In this document: piece by piece, positions 19,744 through 29,750 of the stretch
Layout: every line of letters begins with the position of its first letter
Position numbering within the stretch: position 1 is the stretch's first letter
DNA from: Amia ocellicauda
Lineage: Eukaryota > Chordata > Actinopteri > Amiiformes > Amiidae
Direction: 5' to 3'
Assembly: GCF_036373705.1 (NCBI RefSeq)
Contig: NC_089855.1
Coordinates: 3,868,501 to 3,932,500, forward strand
Length of the DNA stretch: 64,000 nucleotides
The notes under the pieces: model-generated
Databases searched by the model: none
What the model saw: the letters and a program-made list of their open reading frames with translations, nothing else
Told to the model about the DNA's origin: nothing
Position numbers and translations under genes: made by a program

Positions 19744-21767
19744 TTAAATACGGTACAATTCGTTAGTAAGGGTATTAATAAGGGTGTTTTGGCTCTCTAT
19801 CACAAGGTTTTGCCCCACTAACACAAGTCTTTGATTTTGTAACAAAGTATGTAGCAACTCATGCCGACCTTCAGGAAGTAGCTCCGGGGGATGGTGGCCT
19901 GGCTCAGCTTCAAAGGATGGTCGCTCCGGTAAATCTCGGTCGAAGGAGGCAGGGAGCGAGCGTATACTCACGGACGGAGACCAAGAAGGCCTTTGCGGTG
20001 ACACCCTGGCCAATCGCGGTGTACTGTTCAGCGTTTCTGTAGCCAAGAAACGGGGCTGGGGGGACGATGTTGAAACCAGTCCGTCGTTGGGTGGTGTGTC
20101 AACCCTGACTGACGGCGACCCCTGAGGTTGTTGGTTGCCTGTATTTGTTCCGCCCGACAATGCGGCGGGCTGAATCTGGGTTGTTGAATTACCCCCAGAA
20201 GGCTGTGGCCTGAGTAGATGTTGGGGGGTCTCCAAGACCACCGTGGGGGATCCTCTCGGTGATCTCTCCAGGGAAGATGTTTGATCCCACTTAGATGAGG
20301 TAATTGTCCTCAATAGCTCATCCACAGAATGACTATCCCAAGAGTCTTGGGAAGAATAAAAATATACATTACATTTACATCTTTAAACGGCGACAGAAAT
20401 CAAACTTAAAACAACATGTCCAGGACCTTCAAAACCTTTAGCTTTTTTAGACCTTTGAAAATAGGCTTAGCCATTCACTACAACGCCTTATTATTTACAG
20501 ACAATATATTTATTAGGACTTGATAATAAATGTAAAACAGAGAAGCCTCTGTAAATAAACGGTTTCTTAAATGTTTCTTTAAAAACTGTAATATTGTTAA
20601 TAAAACACTTTTTATACACACACACACCACATTTCATTTTTAAACGAACCTTCCAAGTGTAAACGCTTCCTGATCCCGGGACTTCCTGTTTCACAAACGT
20701 TTTCACGATCTGTTTAAATATTAAATACAATGAACACCTTCAAGCCTTTTCCTACAGCCACTTTAAAACAGAAGTATAATTGCGGGAGATAAGCCAAACA
20801 ACTTACTAAAACCTTTCGGACAGCTTTACTTCCTAACCAGACGGTAGGGCAATCGGTCATTTCTAAACACGTGCCCCAGAAACAAGCCTAGACCTGTCCG
20901 GACTTCTAAAGATCTTTCCCAGAACCCCCCGCCCTACAGGAAATGGGCACCCATCACTTAAATATTAGCCCTCAATGGGCAAACAAAGCCCTTTTAAAAA
21001 CATTAAAGTTTGAAAGATCTTACTTACCTCCAAAGAATAATCGTTTCTTATGTTTTTCAGCTGGTAAGAGACATGTTTAACCTTTAACCACCCCGCTTTA
21101 TAAAAAGCTTTAACCTCTTACAAGCGGCAGATATATACTCACCGCTATCAGATACAGGGGCTGACGGCCTTTCAGATTCTTGAAAGGTTACGGTTCTCGA
21201 AGGTAAAACGAAACAAGCCCTCGATGTGGAAGGCCTTTCGTTGTCTCGAACCACGTTTCTTAATACTGTTAGAAAGGATAATTTTTTAAAATTAACAAAA
21301 CTGGCCTCATAAATCTTACAGAAACGTTATACAAACAAACAGGGGTTTAGTTCTTACCCGGTCGGCAGACAGCCTGTCTAGGGACAACCACTTCTCTTGG
21401 TTGATCCTCGGAGACATTAATCACAGGCCTTTCGATAGTTTCTGTGTAATTAAAGAGACCGGCATTAATATATATTAAAACGTTTTCATAACTCTAATGA
21501 GCCGCTTCAAAACCACACACACACCCATACATAAGAACCCATGAGCGCAAACACAAAAATCTTACCGTCGTTGTTCCAGATGATCTCCTCAGCGTTGGGA
21601 ATTAACTCCTGTTGACTGGCTGAAAAATAATTTTACAGAACTTAAAACAGATGTTATAGCCTTATTTACAATACATGCCCACAACACGCTCTGAGTCAAT
21701 GAAAATAATCTGAAGACTTACCTAAAAACTCGTTTAAATCGAAGTCGTTGATGTTGTTTCCGGACAT
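19744..21767 (-). CDS. Six-exon spliced leftward gene of the adintovirus, about 313 aa
   Basis: Exons (minus strand): 21767-21722, 21619-21566, 21441-21358, 21265-21143, 21060-21028 and 20345-19744. All five introns begin GT and end AG (102, 124, 92, 82 and 682 bases). Donors are GTAAGT, GTAAGA, GTAAGA, GTGAGT and GTAAGT. Every intron is phase 1 and the four internal exons are 54, 84, 123 and 33 bases, so any can be skipped without changing frame. The protein starts MSGNNINDFDLNEFL. It contains the short motif ERP at least four times (IERPVI, NERPST, SERPSA, PERPSF). The 33-base exon adds a basic KHKKRLFFG segment. The last exon is Pro/Ser/Gln-rich with a Leu-rich C-terminus that could be a coiled coil (ELLHTLLQNQRLVLVGQNL). 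I do not recognise a family. A regulatory role is inferred from position, splicing and composition. The stop is 19744-19746, and the minus AATAAA at 19681-19686 is a fitting poly(A) signal. Confidence 0.72.
21028..21060 (-). other. 33-base internal microexon with basic KRLFF segment
   Basis: The acceptor is CTCTTACCAG| and the donor is GGAG|GTAAGTAAG. Read in phase it encodes 11 residues including KHKKRLFFG, which combines a basic cluster with a [RK]xLxF pattern like cyclin-docking motifs. The match to such motifs is short and may be chance. Confidence 0.55.
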
Positions 21768-21834
21768 TGTTGATCTTTAGGCTTAAATCGAAAGGTCAAT
21801 ACGAGTCTGTCGAGCTGAAGACCAGACCTTCATA

Positions 21835-21840
21835 CTTATA
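21835..21840 (-). promoter_or_regulatory. TATA-like box of the spliced leftward gene
   Basis: On the minus strand the sequence reads AGTATAAGTATG, with TATAAG at 21840-21835, about 70 bases upstream of the ATG at 21767. It is the only clear TATA candidate in front of that gene. Confidence 0.5.
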
Positions 21841-22740
21841 CTGATGGCCAGATGCTGGATCTGCTTGTAAGGCATTGTTCTGGGCTGGCCTTTGTGCCGT
21901 CCTGTTACCAATTAACATATCAAAACCAACCAATAAAACGACACTGCATCAAATTTCAAATAGAAACCAAGATGGCGACGATCTCTCTCCTCTCTACTCT
22001 AAACTTTTATTAGAACCTTTTGGTCTCTCAAAAAAACATTTTTAAGCATCAAGACCTATAGTCAATAAACACTAAGAATATTTCAGGCCTTTATAAGCGC
22101 TAAAAAACAACCTGAGCCAAGAAAATAACTATAAAGATCTAAAATAAGTAGCGCTTTTACAGTGATTTTTTTTTGTTATTTTTTTAATAGCGATGCTTTG
22201 TTTGGTATTATACAAGTCACAAACTACTCAGAACAGCGTTTATCCCCGCAAAATAGATATTTGGGTTTATTTTACAAAGCTTATAAATTATATAGTTTAA
22301 AAGTATTCTGAATGTTTTGATACCACACGCCATACCTACGTTTGTCTGAGCCCACCCCCGCCCCCCATGGTGTGAGTGATTTAGCCTTGAGTGTTGTGAT
22401 CTATTTAGCATTGAGTGATCAGTTGTTTTTATTTTTTAAATGATTCCTTATCATCAGGGATTGAGACTGCTAAAATACCTTAAAAACATATCCTTATCTT
22501 AAGTCTAACTCTTATGAGCTTTAAGACCCTAGAATGTATTTAAGTAAAACGAATGAACACATTATGTGTGAGATAAAATATAACCACAGCTTTTTTTTTT
22601 TTTTTTTTTTTTTTTACAAAAACAATTAACCTATACACACAAACACCCACACACACACACGCCCTCTTTTTTTAATTTTATTTTTAATTAAATTTGAAGG
22701 GAGAGACAGAGCCATATACATTGGGGTTAACATAAGTACC
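21841..22740. other. Noncoding right arm of the virus
   Basis: No credible gene is seen. The stretch contains scattered stops on both strands, a T run at about 22590-22615 and a CA-rich run at about 22635-22662. Confidence 0.5.
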
Positions 22741-23455
22741 CTATGCAAAACAGGCATTGTTAGGACCTGTGACCATTACAGACAACAGAACTTGTTGATC
22801 TTATAAAATGATTGGGCGAGAGAGACAGAGAGAGAGAGACAGACAGAGACAGAGACAGTGTGAATATGATAAACGCACTATTCAAAATGGCATTGTTAAG
22901 ACCTGGGACCATTACAGACAACAGAACTTGTTGATCTTATAAAATGCTTGGGCGAGAGAGAGAGATAGAGACAGACAGAGACAGAGACAGTGTGAATATG
23001 ATAAACGCACTATTCAAAATGGCATTGTTAAGACCTGGGACCATTACAGACAACAGAACTTGTTGATCTTATAAAATGCTTGGGCGAGAGAGAGAGATAG
23101 AGACAGACAGAGACAGAGACAGTGTGAATATGATAAACGCACTATTCAAAATGGCATTGTTAAGACCTGGGACCATTACAGACAACAGAACTTGTTGATC
23201 TTATAAAATGCTTGGGCGAGAGAGACAGAGAGAGAGAGACAGACAGAGACAGAGACAGTGTGAATATGATAAACGCACTATTCAAAATGGCATTGTTAAG
23301 ACCTGGGACCATTACAGACAACAGAACTTGTTGATCTTATAAAATGCTTGGGCGAGAGAGACAGAGAGAGAGACAGACAGAGACAGAGACAGTGTGAATA
23401 TGATAAACACACTATTCAAAACAGGCATTGTTAAGACCTGGGACCATTACATGTA
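22741..23455 (+). repeat. Tandem array of about 5.3 units of 132-136 bp
   Basis: The marker TGTGAATATGATAAACGC starts at 22859, 22991, 23123 and 23259, and a variant at 23393, giving unit lengths of 132, 132, 136 and 134. Each unit has a GA/CAGA-rich half and a unique half (GGCATTGTTAAGACCTGG, then ATTACAGACAACAGAACTTG). Length differences come from the GA-rich part. Units are nearly identical, so the array has expanded or homogenised recently. It lies just inside the right terminal repeat. Confidence 0.93.
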
Positions 23456-23549
23456 AATTTAAAAAGACCCCCAACCACTACAGGAAGAGCCGACCCATTC
23501 ACACTCTACAGTTGACCAACAAGAACAACAAGAACAACCGGTTATGGGA

Positions 23550-23726
23550 GGCCTTGTTGTTCAGGGTTTTATGGGTGTACACTTTCTGACGGATATGACG
23601 TAGGAATAATTAAGGAAATAACTCTACCTAAAATCACGCCCCCCAATTATGACGTAGGAATATTAATAAGCTTAGGGCATACGTCATAACAAAATAGGCC
23701 GCGCCCAAAAAACCCTACTATCTACT
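23550..23726 (-). repeat. Right terminal inverted repeat of the adintovirus
   Basis: Reverse complement of 6782-6958 with one visible mismatch. CRE-like cores are at 23596-23601, 23650-23655 and 23681-23686. It is followed directly by GTCACA (23727-23732). Confidence 0.95.
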
Positions 23727-23732
23727 GTCACA

Positions 23733-24060
23733 GTTAGGAGCTAAGGGGAAGGGGGCATATGATGATGATTAAAAAGAAGTACACAAAAATAATGTGTCTG
23801 GTGCCTTTGTAAATAGTTTAATGAAATTAAAGGATGCTGATCTGATAAGATACAGCCAAAATTTTGCAATGGACAAATTGTTTTAATTTTTCATTACAGT
23901 TATTGTTTTATTAGTAAGTACTTTCGATTGTCCTAGGACTTTAAACTAGAGTCAATTTGAGAAGAAATAATAATTTGCTGAATAAAGTCCTATTTTCTAG
24001 TGACCCCCACAAATACAACCCACAGCGGTCAAATCCTCTGAAAACAAGAATATATATACA
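23733..24060. repeat. Right remainder of the L2 target, then unassigned A/T-rich sequence
   Basis: The first bases (GTTAGGAGCTAAGGGGAAGG) continue the L2 sequence interrupted at 6781, as judged from the related copy at about 28329-28350. The rest has no recognised feature. Confidence 0.5.
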
Positions 24061-25281
24061 CACTCACCTAAAGGATTATTAGGAACACCTGTTCAATTTC
24101 TCATTAATGCAATTATTTAACCAACCAATCACATGGCAGTTGCTTCAATGCATTTAGGGGTGTGGTCCTGGTCAAGACAATCTCCTGAACTCCAAACTGA
24201 ATGTCTGAATGGGAAAGAAAGGTGATTTAAGCAATTTTGAGCGTGGCATGGTTGTTGGTGCCAGACGGGCCGGTCTGAGTATTTCACAATCTGCTCAGTT
24301 ACTGGGATTTTCACGCACAACCATTTCTAGGGTTTACAAAGAATGGTGTGAAAAGGGAAAAACATCCAGTATGCGGCAGTCCTGTGGGCGAAAATGCCTT
24401 GTTGATGCTAGAGGTCAGAGGAGAATGGGCCGACTGATTCAAGCTGATAGAAGAGCAACTTTGACTGAAATAACCACTCGTTACAACCGAGGTATGCAGC
24501 AAAGCATTTGTGAAACCACAACACGTACAACCTTGAGGCGGATGGGCTACAACAGCAGAAGACCCCACCGGGTACCACTCATCTCCACTACAAATAGGAA
24601 AAAGAGGCTACAATTTGCACAAGCTCACCAAAATTGGACAGTTGAAGACTGGAAAAATGTTCCCTGGTCTGATGAGTCTCGATTTCTGTTGAGACATTCA
24701 GATGGTAGAGTCAGAATTTGGCGTAAACAGAATGAGAACATGGATCCATCATGCCTTGTTACCACTGTGCAGGCTGGTGGTGGTGGTGTAATGGTGTGGG
24801 GGATGTTTTCTTGGCACACTTTAGGCCCCTTAGTGCCAATTGGGCATCGTTTAAATGCCACGGCCTACCTGAGCATTGTTTCTGACCATGTCCATCCCTT
24901 TATGACCACCATGTACCCATCCTCTGATGGCTACTTCCAGCAGGATAATGCACCATGTCACAAAGGTCGAATCATTTCAAATTGGTTTCTTGAAAATGAC
25001 AATGAGTTCACTGTACTAAACTGGCCCCCACAGTCACCAGATCTCAACCCAATAGAGCATCTTTGGGATGTGGTGGAACGGGAGCTTCGTGCCCTGGATG
25101 TGCATCCCACAAATCTCCATCAACTGCAAAATGCTATCCTATCAATATTGGCCAACATTTCTAAAGAATGCTTTCAGCACCTTGTTGAATCAATGCCACG
25201 TAGAATTAAGGCAGTTCTGAAGGCGAAAGGGGGTCAAACACAGTATTAGTATGGTGTTCCTAATAATCCTTTAGGTGATTG
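24061..25281 (+). mobile_element. Tc1/mariner DD36E element, copy 2
   Basis: Same family as 3099-4319, with inverted repeats CACTCACCTAAAGGATTATT at the left and its counterpart ending GGTGATTG at the right. It lies 335 bases right of the viral element. Confidence 0.92.
24209..25249 (+). CDS. Tc1-like DD36E transposase, second intact copy
   Basis: The 346-residue frame is open and differs from the copy at 3247-4287 at only about a dozen residues (for example H172R, C214R, H263N, W to L near the C-terminus). D155, D246 and E283 are all retained. The near-identity of intact copies suggests recent activity of this family in the genome. Confidence 0.92.
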   Translation: MGKKGDLSNFERGMVVGARRAGLSISQSAQLLGFSRTTISRVYKEWCEKGKTSSMRQSCGRKCLVDARGQRRMGRLIQADRRATLTEITTRYNRGMQQSICETTTRTTLRRMGYNSRRPHRVPLISTTNRKKRLQFAQAHQNWTVEDWKNVPWSDESRFLLRHSDGRVRIWRKQNENMDPSCLVTTVQAGGGGVMVWGMFSWHTLGPLVPIGHRLNATAYLSIVSDHVHPFMTTMYPSSDGYFQQDNAPCHKGRIISNWFLENDNEFTVLNWPPQSPDLNPIEHLWDVVERELRALDVHPTNLHQLQNAILSILANISKECFQHLVESMPRRIKAVLKAKGGQTQY

Positions 25282-25323
25282 TATATTACCCGCCGGCAGG
25301 ATGATAACAATAGAGTTGAGTGA

Positions 25324-27428
25324 TACACCGATCAGTCATAACATTATGACCACCTGCCTAATATTGTGTAGGTCCCCCTTTTGCCACCAAAACAGCACTG
25401 ACCCGTCGAGGCATGGACTCCACTAGACCTCTGAAGGTGTGCTGTGGTATCTGGCACCAAGACGTTAGCAGCAGATCCTTTAAGTCCTGTAAGTTGCGAG
25501 GTGGGGCCTCCATGGATAAGACTTGTTTGTCCAGCACATCCCCCAGATGCACGATTGGATTGAGATCTGGTGAATTTGGAGGCCAAGTCAACACCTTGAA
25601 CTCATAATTTCTCAGACCAGGCCACCTTCTTCCTTTGCTCCGTGGTCCAGTTCTGATGCTCACGTGCCCATTGTAGGCGCTTTCTGCAGTGGACAGGGGT
25701 CAGCATGGGCACCCTGAGTGGTCTGCGGCTACGCAGCCCCATACGCAACAAACTGCGATGCACTGTGTGTTCTGACACCTTTCTATCAGAACCAGCATTC
25801 ACTTTTTCAGCAATTTGAGCTACAGTAGCTCGTCTGCTGGATCGGACCACACAGGCCAGCCTTCACTCCCCATGGGCATCAATTTCCTCCATTTCCACTG
25901 GCTTAAGCGTCCATGCCGTGCCATGCCGTGCCGGACGCCTCCCAGAGCTTTTTCTGTAAACCAGGCTGTTGTGAAGTCCGTCCCTCTGATGGGAGGAGCA
26001 GCGACTGTGGGTTTGGTTTGTGTTATAAACAGAGACAGGAAACAGTACGAGCGACACAGCCTGAGGGGGGAGGACTTGTGTGTCTATTTTATTCTTTGTG
26101 CTTTAACAGCGTAATAAATACACGTTTCTGTTAAGAGATATCAGGAAGCGCTGAACGTGTATAGACAACACGTCCCCATAAGAATACGTTTCCATGTGCA
26201 ACAATAATACTAAATAGCGAATATGTATTGTTATTATTATCGTCATCATTTGTGCTAGTATATATGTATTTTTAACGGCACAGTGTGACTCCCTAATTTA
26301 TTACTCTTTCTGCAGATTTGTAACTGCAAACAATACTTTTTGCCGTATTATTTATAATTTACTTATCAGACGTCCTTAACCAGGGCAAATTACAGTTGAA
26401 ACAAAATACACACGTTTCACGATTAATCATCCAGATACAATATAGCAGGTTATAATTGAATTAAAGTGTGCACGTCTCAGTCATGGCGTTTATGGATGCA
26501 TTTCTTAAACCAGTCCTTAATGTTTTAGAGGGAAACCCAGATCTGCTGTATTTATTTATTCATTAATTTAACTTGTAAATGGGCACGTTAACTAAATCGT
26601 GATCGCCTTCATACTGACTGTCTTTGCGGATTGTCCTGCACACCATTCACAAAACACAGCCTGAAACAATGTCCAGTTATTCATAAAATATTAATAAAAT
26701 TTATAAAATTAATAAAATCAGGGCACTGCACTGGTCCTGTGAAATCCAAGTTTTTAATACACTCGGATATTAACTGTAAGCAGTCATTGTTTCTATACGT
26801 GGATTTCACTCCATGCTGCTAATAAACTTGTAATTTCTTCGTGATCGCACACGGCACTTGAGATTATATCTTCCGACACAATGTATCTGATCTCTTCCCT
26901 GTGTCAAGTCAAGCGCACACCTCCAGTTCTGAAAGCGAATCATGTCCTCAGTGGGTGGGACGGACGCTTACGGACACGTCTAGCACCAGCAAGTTAACTG
27001 TCCACAAAACACGGATGCGTCCAGAAGCTTAGCCAGTGGAAACACCCGTTTAAGCGTCCGGGTCCGCCAGTTGAAACGGGGCAAATGAGCCTTGGCAGCC
27101 CATGACCCTGTCGCCGGTTCACCGCTTTTCCTTCCTTGGACCACTTTTGATAGGTACTGACCACTGCAGACTGGGAACACCCCACAAGAGCTGCAGTTTT
27201 GGAGATGCTCAGACCCAGTTGTCTAGCCATCACACTTTGGCCCTTGTCAAAGTCAAAGGTCCTTACACTTGCCCATTTTTTCTGCTTCTAACACATCAAC
27301 TTTGAGGACAAAATGTTCACTTGCTGCCTAATATATCCCACCCACTGACAGGTGCCATGATAACGAGATTATCAGTGTTATTCACTTCACCTGTCAGTCG
27401 TCATTATGTTATGGCTGATCGGTTTATA
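25324..27428 (-). mobile_element. Second Tc1-like family, decayed, minus strand, with nested insertion
   Basis: Terminal sequences match as imperfect inverted repeats (CCGATCAGTCATAACATTATG near 25328 and its counterpart CATTATGTTATGGCTGATCGG near 27402). Transposase parts lie on the minus strand: the DNA-binding N-terminus at 26994-27233, then a middle part at 25602-25850 and the C-terminal part at 25358-25663. The two latter parts are in different frames. The last catalytic Glu position reads Val (NPIVHLG), and an in-frame stop lies near 25841. The element is inactive. Confidence 0.8.
25873..27083. mobile_element. 1.2-kb insertion nested in the Tc1-like element
   Basis: The Tc1 transposase sequence breaks after a segment ending GHGLPRLI (near 27083, minus strand) and resumes at about 25873. 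The intervening DNA has related ends (TTTCCACTGGCTTAAGCGTCC on the left, and TTTCAACTGGCGG then GGACGCTTAAACG at the right, read on the minus strand). No reading frame is seen. It behaves like a non-autonomous DNA transposon of unknown family. Confidence 0.55.
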
Positions 27429-28079
27429 TTTGCAAGAAAACTCAAAATACATACGTTATTGTCCCAATAGCAAATTTAAAACAGCTGAAAATACCTGAAT
27501 GTGCTTTTTTGTGCTGGGTGGCAAAACATCAAGTGCCTTGGCTCATCTTGCCTCAATGCCAAGAACACCCAGGTTACTGGGGAGCAATAGGAACAAAGCA
27601 GGCAAACGCTGCCTGCATTTTGCTGGCATTTCAATGTGAATGAGTCTTTTGATGCAGGCAACCTCAGTGACTCATACTGTTTTTCTGGGTCTGTGGTCAC
27701 AAAACATGAGATCACATGTATACAAGCAGAAGCTAAAATACAACTATACCAATATGCAAAGCTAACTCAACATTTTATTTGTTTATAATTTGACACTAAT
27801 AAAAAGCGTTCCCCCCTTATTCCTTCATTACAATGATGTGAGGTGCTACATTGAAGTTAACATGCTAGATTAATTTCTCATTCACAATCACAATAAATAA
27901 ATATACATAGAACATCTTAAAATTGAACACTATTTATCCTTCTGTTGTACATAAGAAATTGTCCACAGTTTTAAACACTGGGGTATATTCATAAAGGATT
28001 TTAAACCAATTCACTATTTCAGACACTTTTTCTGTATTGAATAAAATACAAATTAAAGTAAACGTGCAAACATTATTAT
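27429..28079. other. No feature recognised
   Basis: A/T-rich intergenic sequence with frequent stops in all frames. No repeat family was identified by eye. Confidence 0.4.
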
Positions 28080-29750
28080 TATTTTTTCATTATTATTTTT
28101 ATTTCTTGGCAGACGCCCTTATCCAGGGCGACTTACAACATAAGTGCAAAACAAAGTGCAAAAATACAGTTAAGTACAAGACATCAATCATTACAAATTC
28201 AAGTTAACTAAAACATAGTAATACAAAATACATTTTACAAATTCTAATTTACAATTTACAAAGTACAGTAAGTGAGGTCCTACATCCTGGAAGGTGAAAG
28301 CTAAGTACAGTCAAGATATAGGGTCACAGTCAAGGGCAACGGGAAAGGGAGCAAGGAGGAAAACAATCAAAAGCACAAGAGGCATAATAAAAATTGTGAA
28401 GTGCTATCTAGCAGGGATAAAAGGACTAATATTACAAGTACTGTCGGAGTCTTGAGTTAGCGCCGGAATGAGGTCAAGGACTCTGCCGTTTTGACTTCGG
28501 TGGGCAGGTCGTTCCACCATTTAGGGGCCAGGGATGAGAAGGAGCAGCTCTGGAGGAAGGAGAGTGGAGAGGAGGTAGAGTTAGTCTTCTGGCACTGGAG
28601 GAACGCAGTGGTCTGGAGGGGATGTATGGAGAGACGAGTGTCTGAAGGTAGCTTTGTGCAGTGTGGTCGAGACAGCGGTAGGTGAGGGTCAGTGTCTTGA
28701 ACTGAATGCGTGCCGGTATCGGGAGCCAGTGGAGGCAGCGGAGCAGTGGAGTAGTGTGTGCGAATCGTGGTGGAGAGAATACCAAACGAGCTGCAGGGTT
28801 CTGGATGAGCTGGAGTGGGCGGGTAGTGGATGCAGGCAGGCCGGCCAGGAGGGAGTTGCAGTAGTCCAGGCAGGAGAGGACCAGTGACTGGACGAGTAGC
28901 TGAGTTGAGAAGTCGGTGAGGAAGGGACGGATCCGGCGTATGTTGCTCAGGAAGAATCTACAGGTGCATGTCAGCGTGGTGATGTGCTGGGTGTCAGAGA
29001 GCGCAGGATTGAGGGTGACTCCTAGATTTTTAGTGGAAGAAGAAGAAGAAGAGAGTGTGGTGGATTCCAAGGGGATCGAGATGGGGAGGTCAGCAGAAGG
29101 TGAGGAAGAGTGGAGGAAAAACAGGAGATCCGATTTGGAGAGGTTGAGCTTGAGGTGGTGCGAGTGCATCCAGGCAGAAATAGCGGACAAGCAGGAAGAG
29201 ATGCGAGAGGGTATGAGAGGGTCGGAAGAGGGAAAAGACAGAAAGATCTGGGCATCATCAGCATAGAAGTGGTAGGAGAAACCATGGGATGCGATGAAGG
29301 GGCCCAGGGAGCGAGTGTAGAGAGAGAACAGGAGTGGGCCCAGGACAGAGCCTTAGGGAACGCCTGTGAATAGAGGTTGGGGGGTGGATGAGGAACCTCG
29401 CCATGTCACTTGGTAGGACCGGTCACTGAGGTAGGAGGAGAACCAGGTGAGAGCAGTCCCAGAGATTCCAAGGTCAGCAGGGCAGGAGAGGAGGATGGAG
29501 TGATCAACGGTGTCAAATGCTGCGGAGAGGTCAAAGAGGATGAGGACTGAGGAGAGGGAGGCTGCCCGAGCACAGCTGAGGGAGTCAGTGACTGCCAGGA
29601 GAGCCGTCTCAGTGAAGTGAGCTGTGCGGAAGCCGGATTGCAGAGGAGTGAGTGTTGGGACAGAAAGACAAAGAGCTGACGGTGGACCGCCCGCTCGAGA
29701 GTCTTTGAGAGGAAGGGGAAGTCTTTGAGAGGAAGGGAACATCACCGCAC
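28080..29750 (-). pseudogene. L2-type LINE, 3' half with reverse transcriptase remnant
   Basis: On the minus strand the reverse-transcriptase part includes LDLSAAFDTVDH-like sequence (29353-29745, ending near FSSYLSDRSYQV) and its C-terminal region (28474-29190, with LSKSDLLFF and [12 protein letters not shown]). The 3' end (28080-28140) is the reverse complement of a hairpin-bearing tail with TAA repeats. Frames are shifted and the 5' part is missing. Confidence 0.82.

Larger units (their letters stand above)
6782..23726 (+). mobile_element. Endogenous adintovirus (Maverick/Polinton), complete, 16,945 bp
   Basis: Both ends are present: 177-bp inverted repeats (6782-6958 and 23550-23726) starting with AG, and flanking GTCACA duplications. 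The content is the full Polinton core: retrovirus-like chromodomain integrase, family B DNA polymerase, packaging ATPase, adenovirus-type protease, hexon-like and penton-like capsid proteins, plus small conserved proteins. Capsid genes together with integrase and polB place it with the adintoviruses, animal double-stranded DNA viruses related to Mavericks. Two convergent gene blocks meet at about 13.6 kb. Hexon, protease and polymerase carry point lesions, so this copy is probably defective by itself. Confidence 0.96.

Noticed and set aside
19744-20325. Stand-alone 193-codon gene at the right of polB
   Set aside because: It begins with GTG, not ATG, and is open upstream to a splice acceptor at 20345. 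It reads as the last exon of the six-exon gene.
20790-20840. An additional exon between the microexon and the last exon (donor GTAAGT near 20806)
   Set aside because: The donor is good, but the possible 26-base exon would break the phase-1 pattern and the frame of the last exon.
22801-23440. CRISPR-like array
   Set aside because: The whole 132-136-base unit repeats, with no unique spacers, in a eukaryotic context. It is a tandem repeat.
28491-29373. Plus-strand open frames at 28491-29373
   Set aside because: They are shadows of the minus-strand L2 reverse transcriptase.
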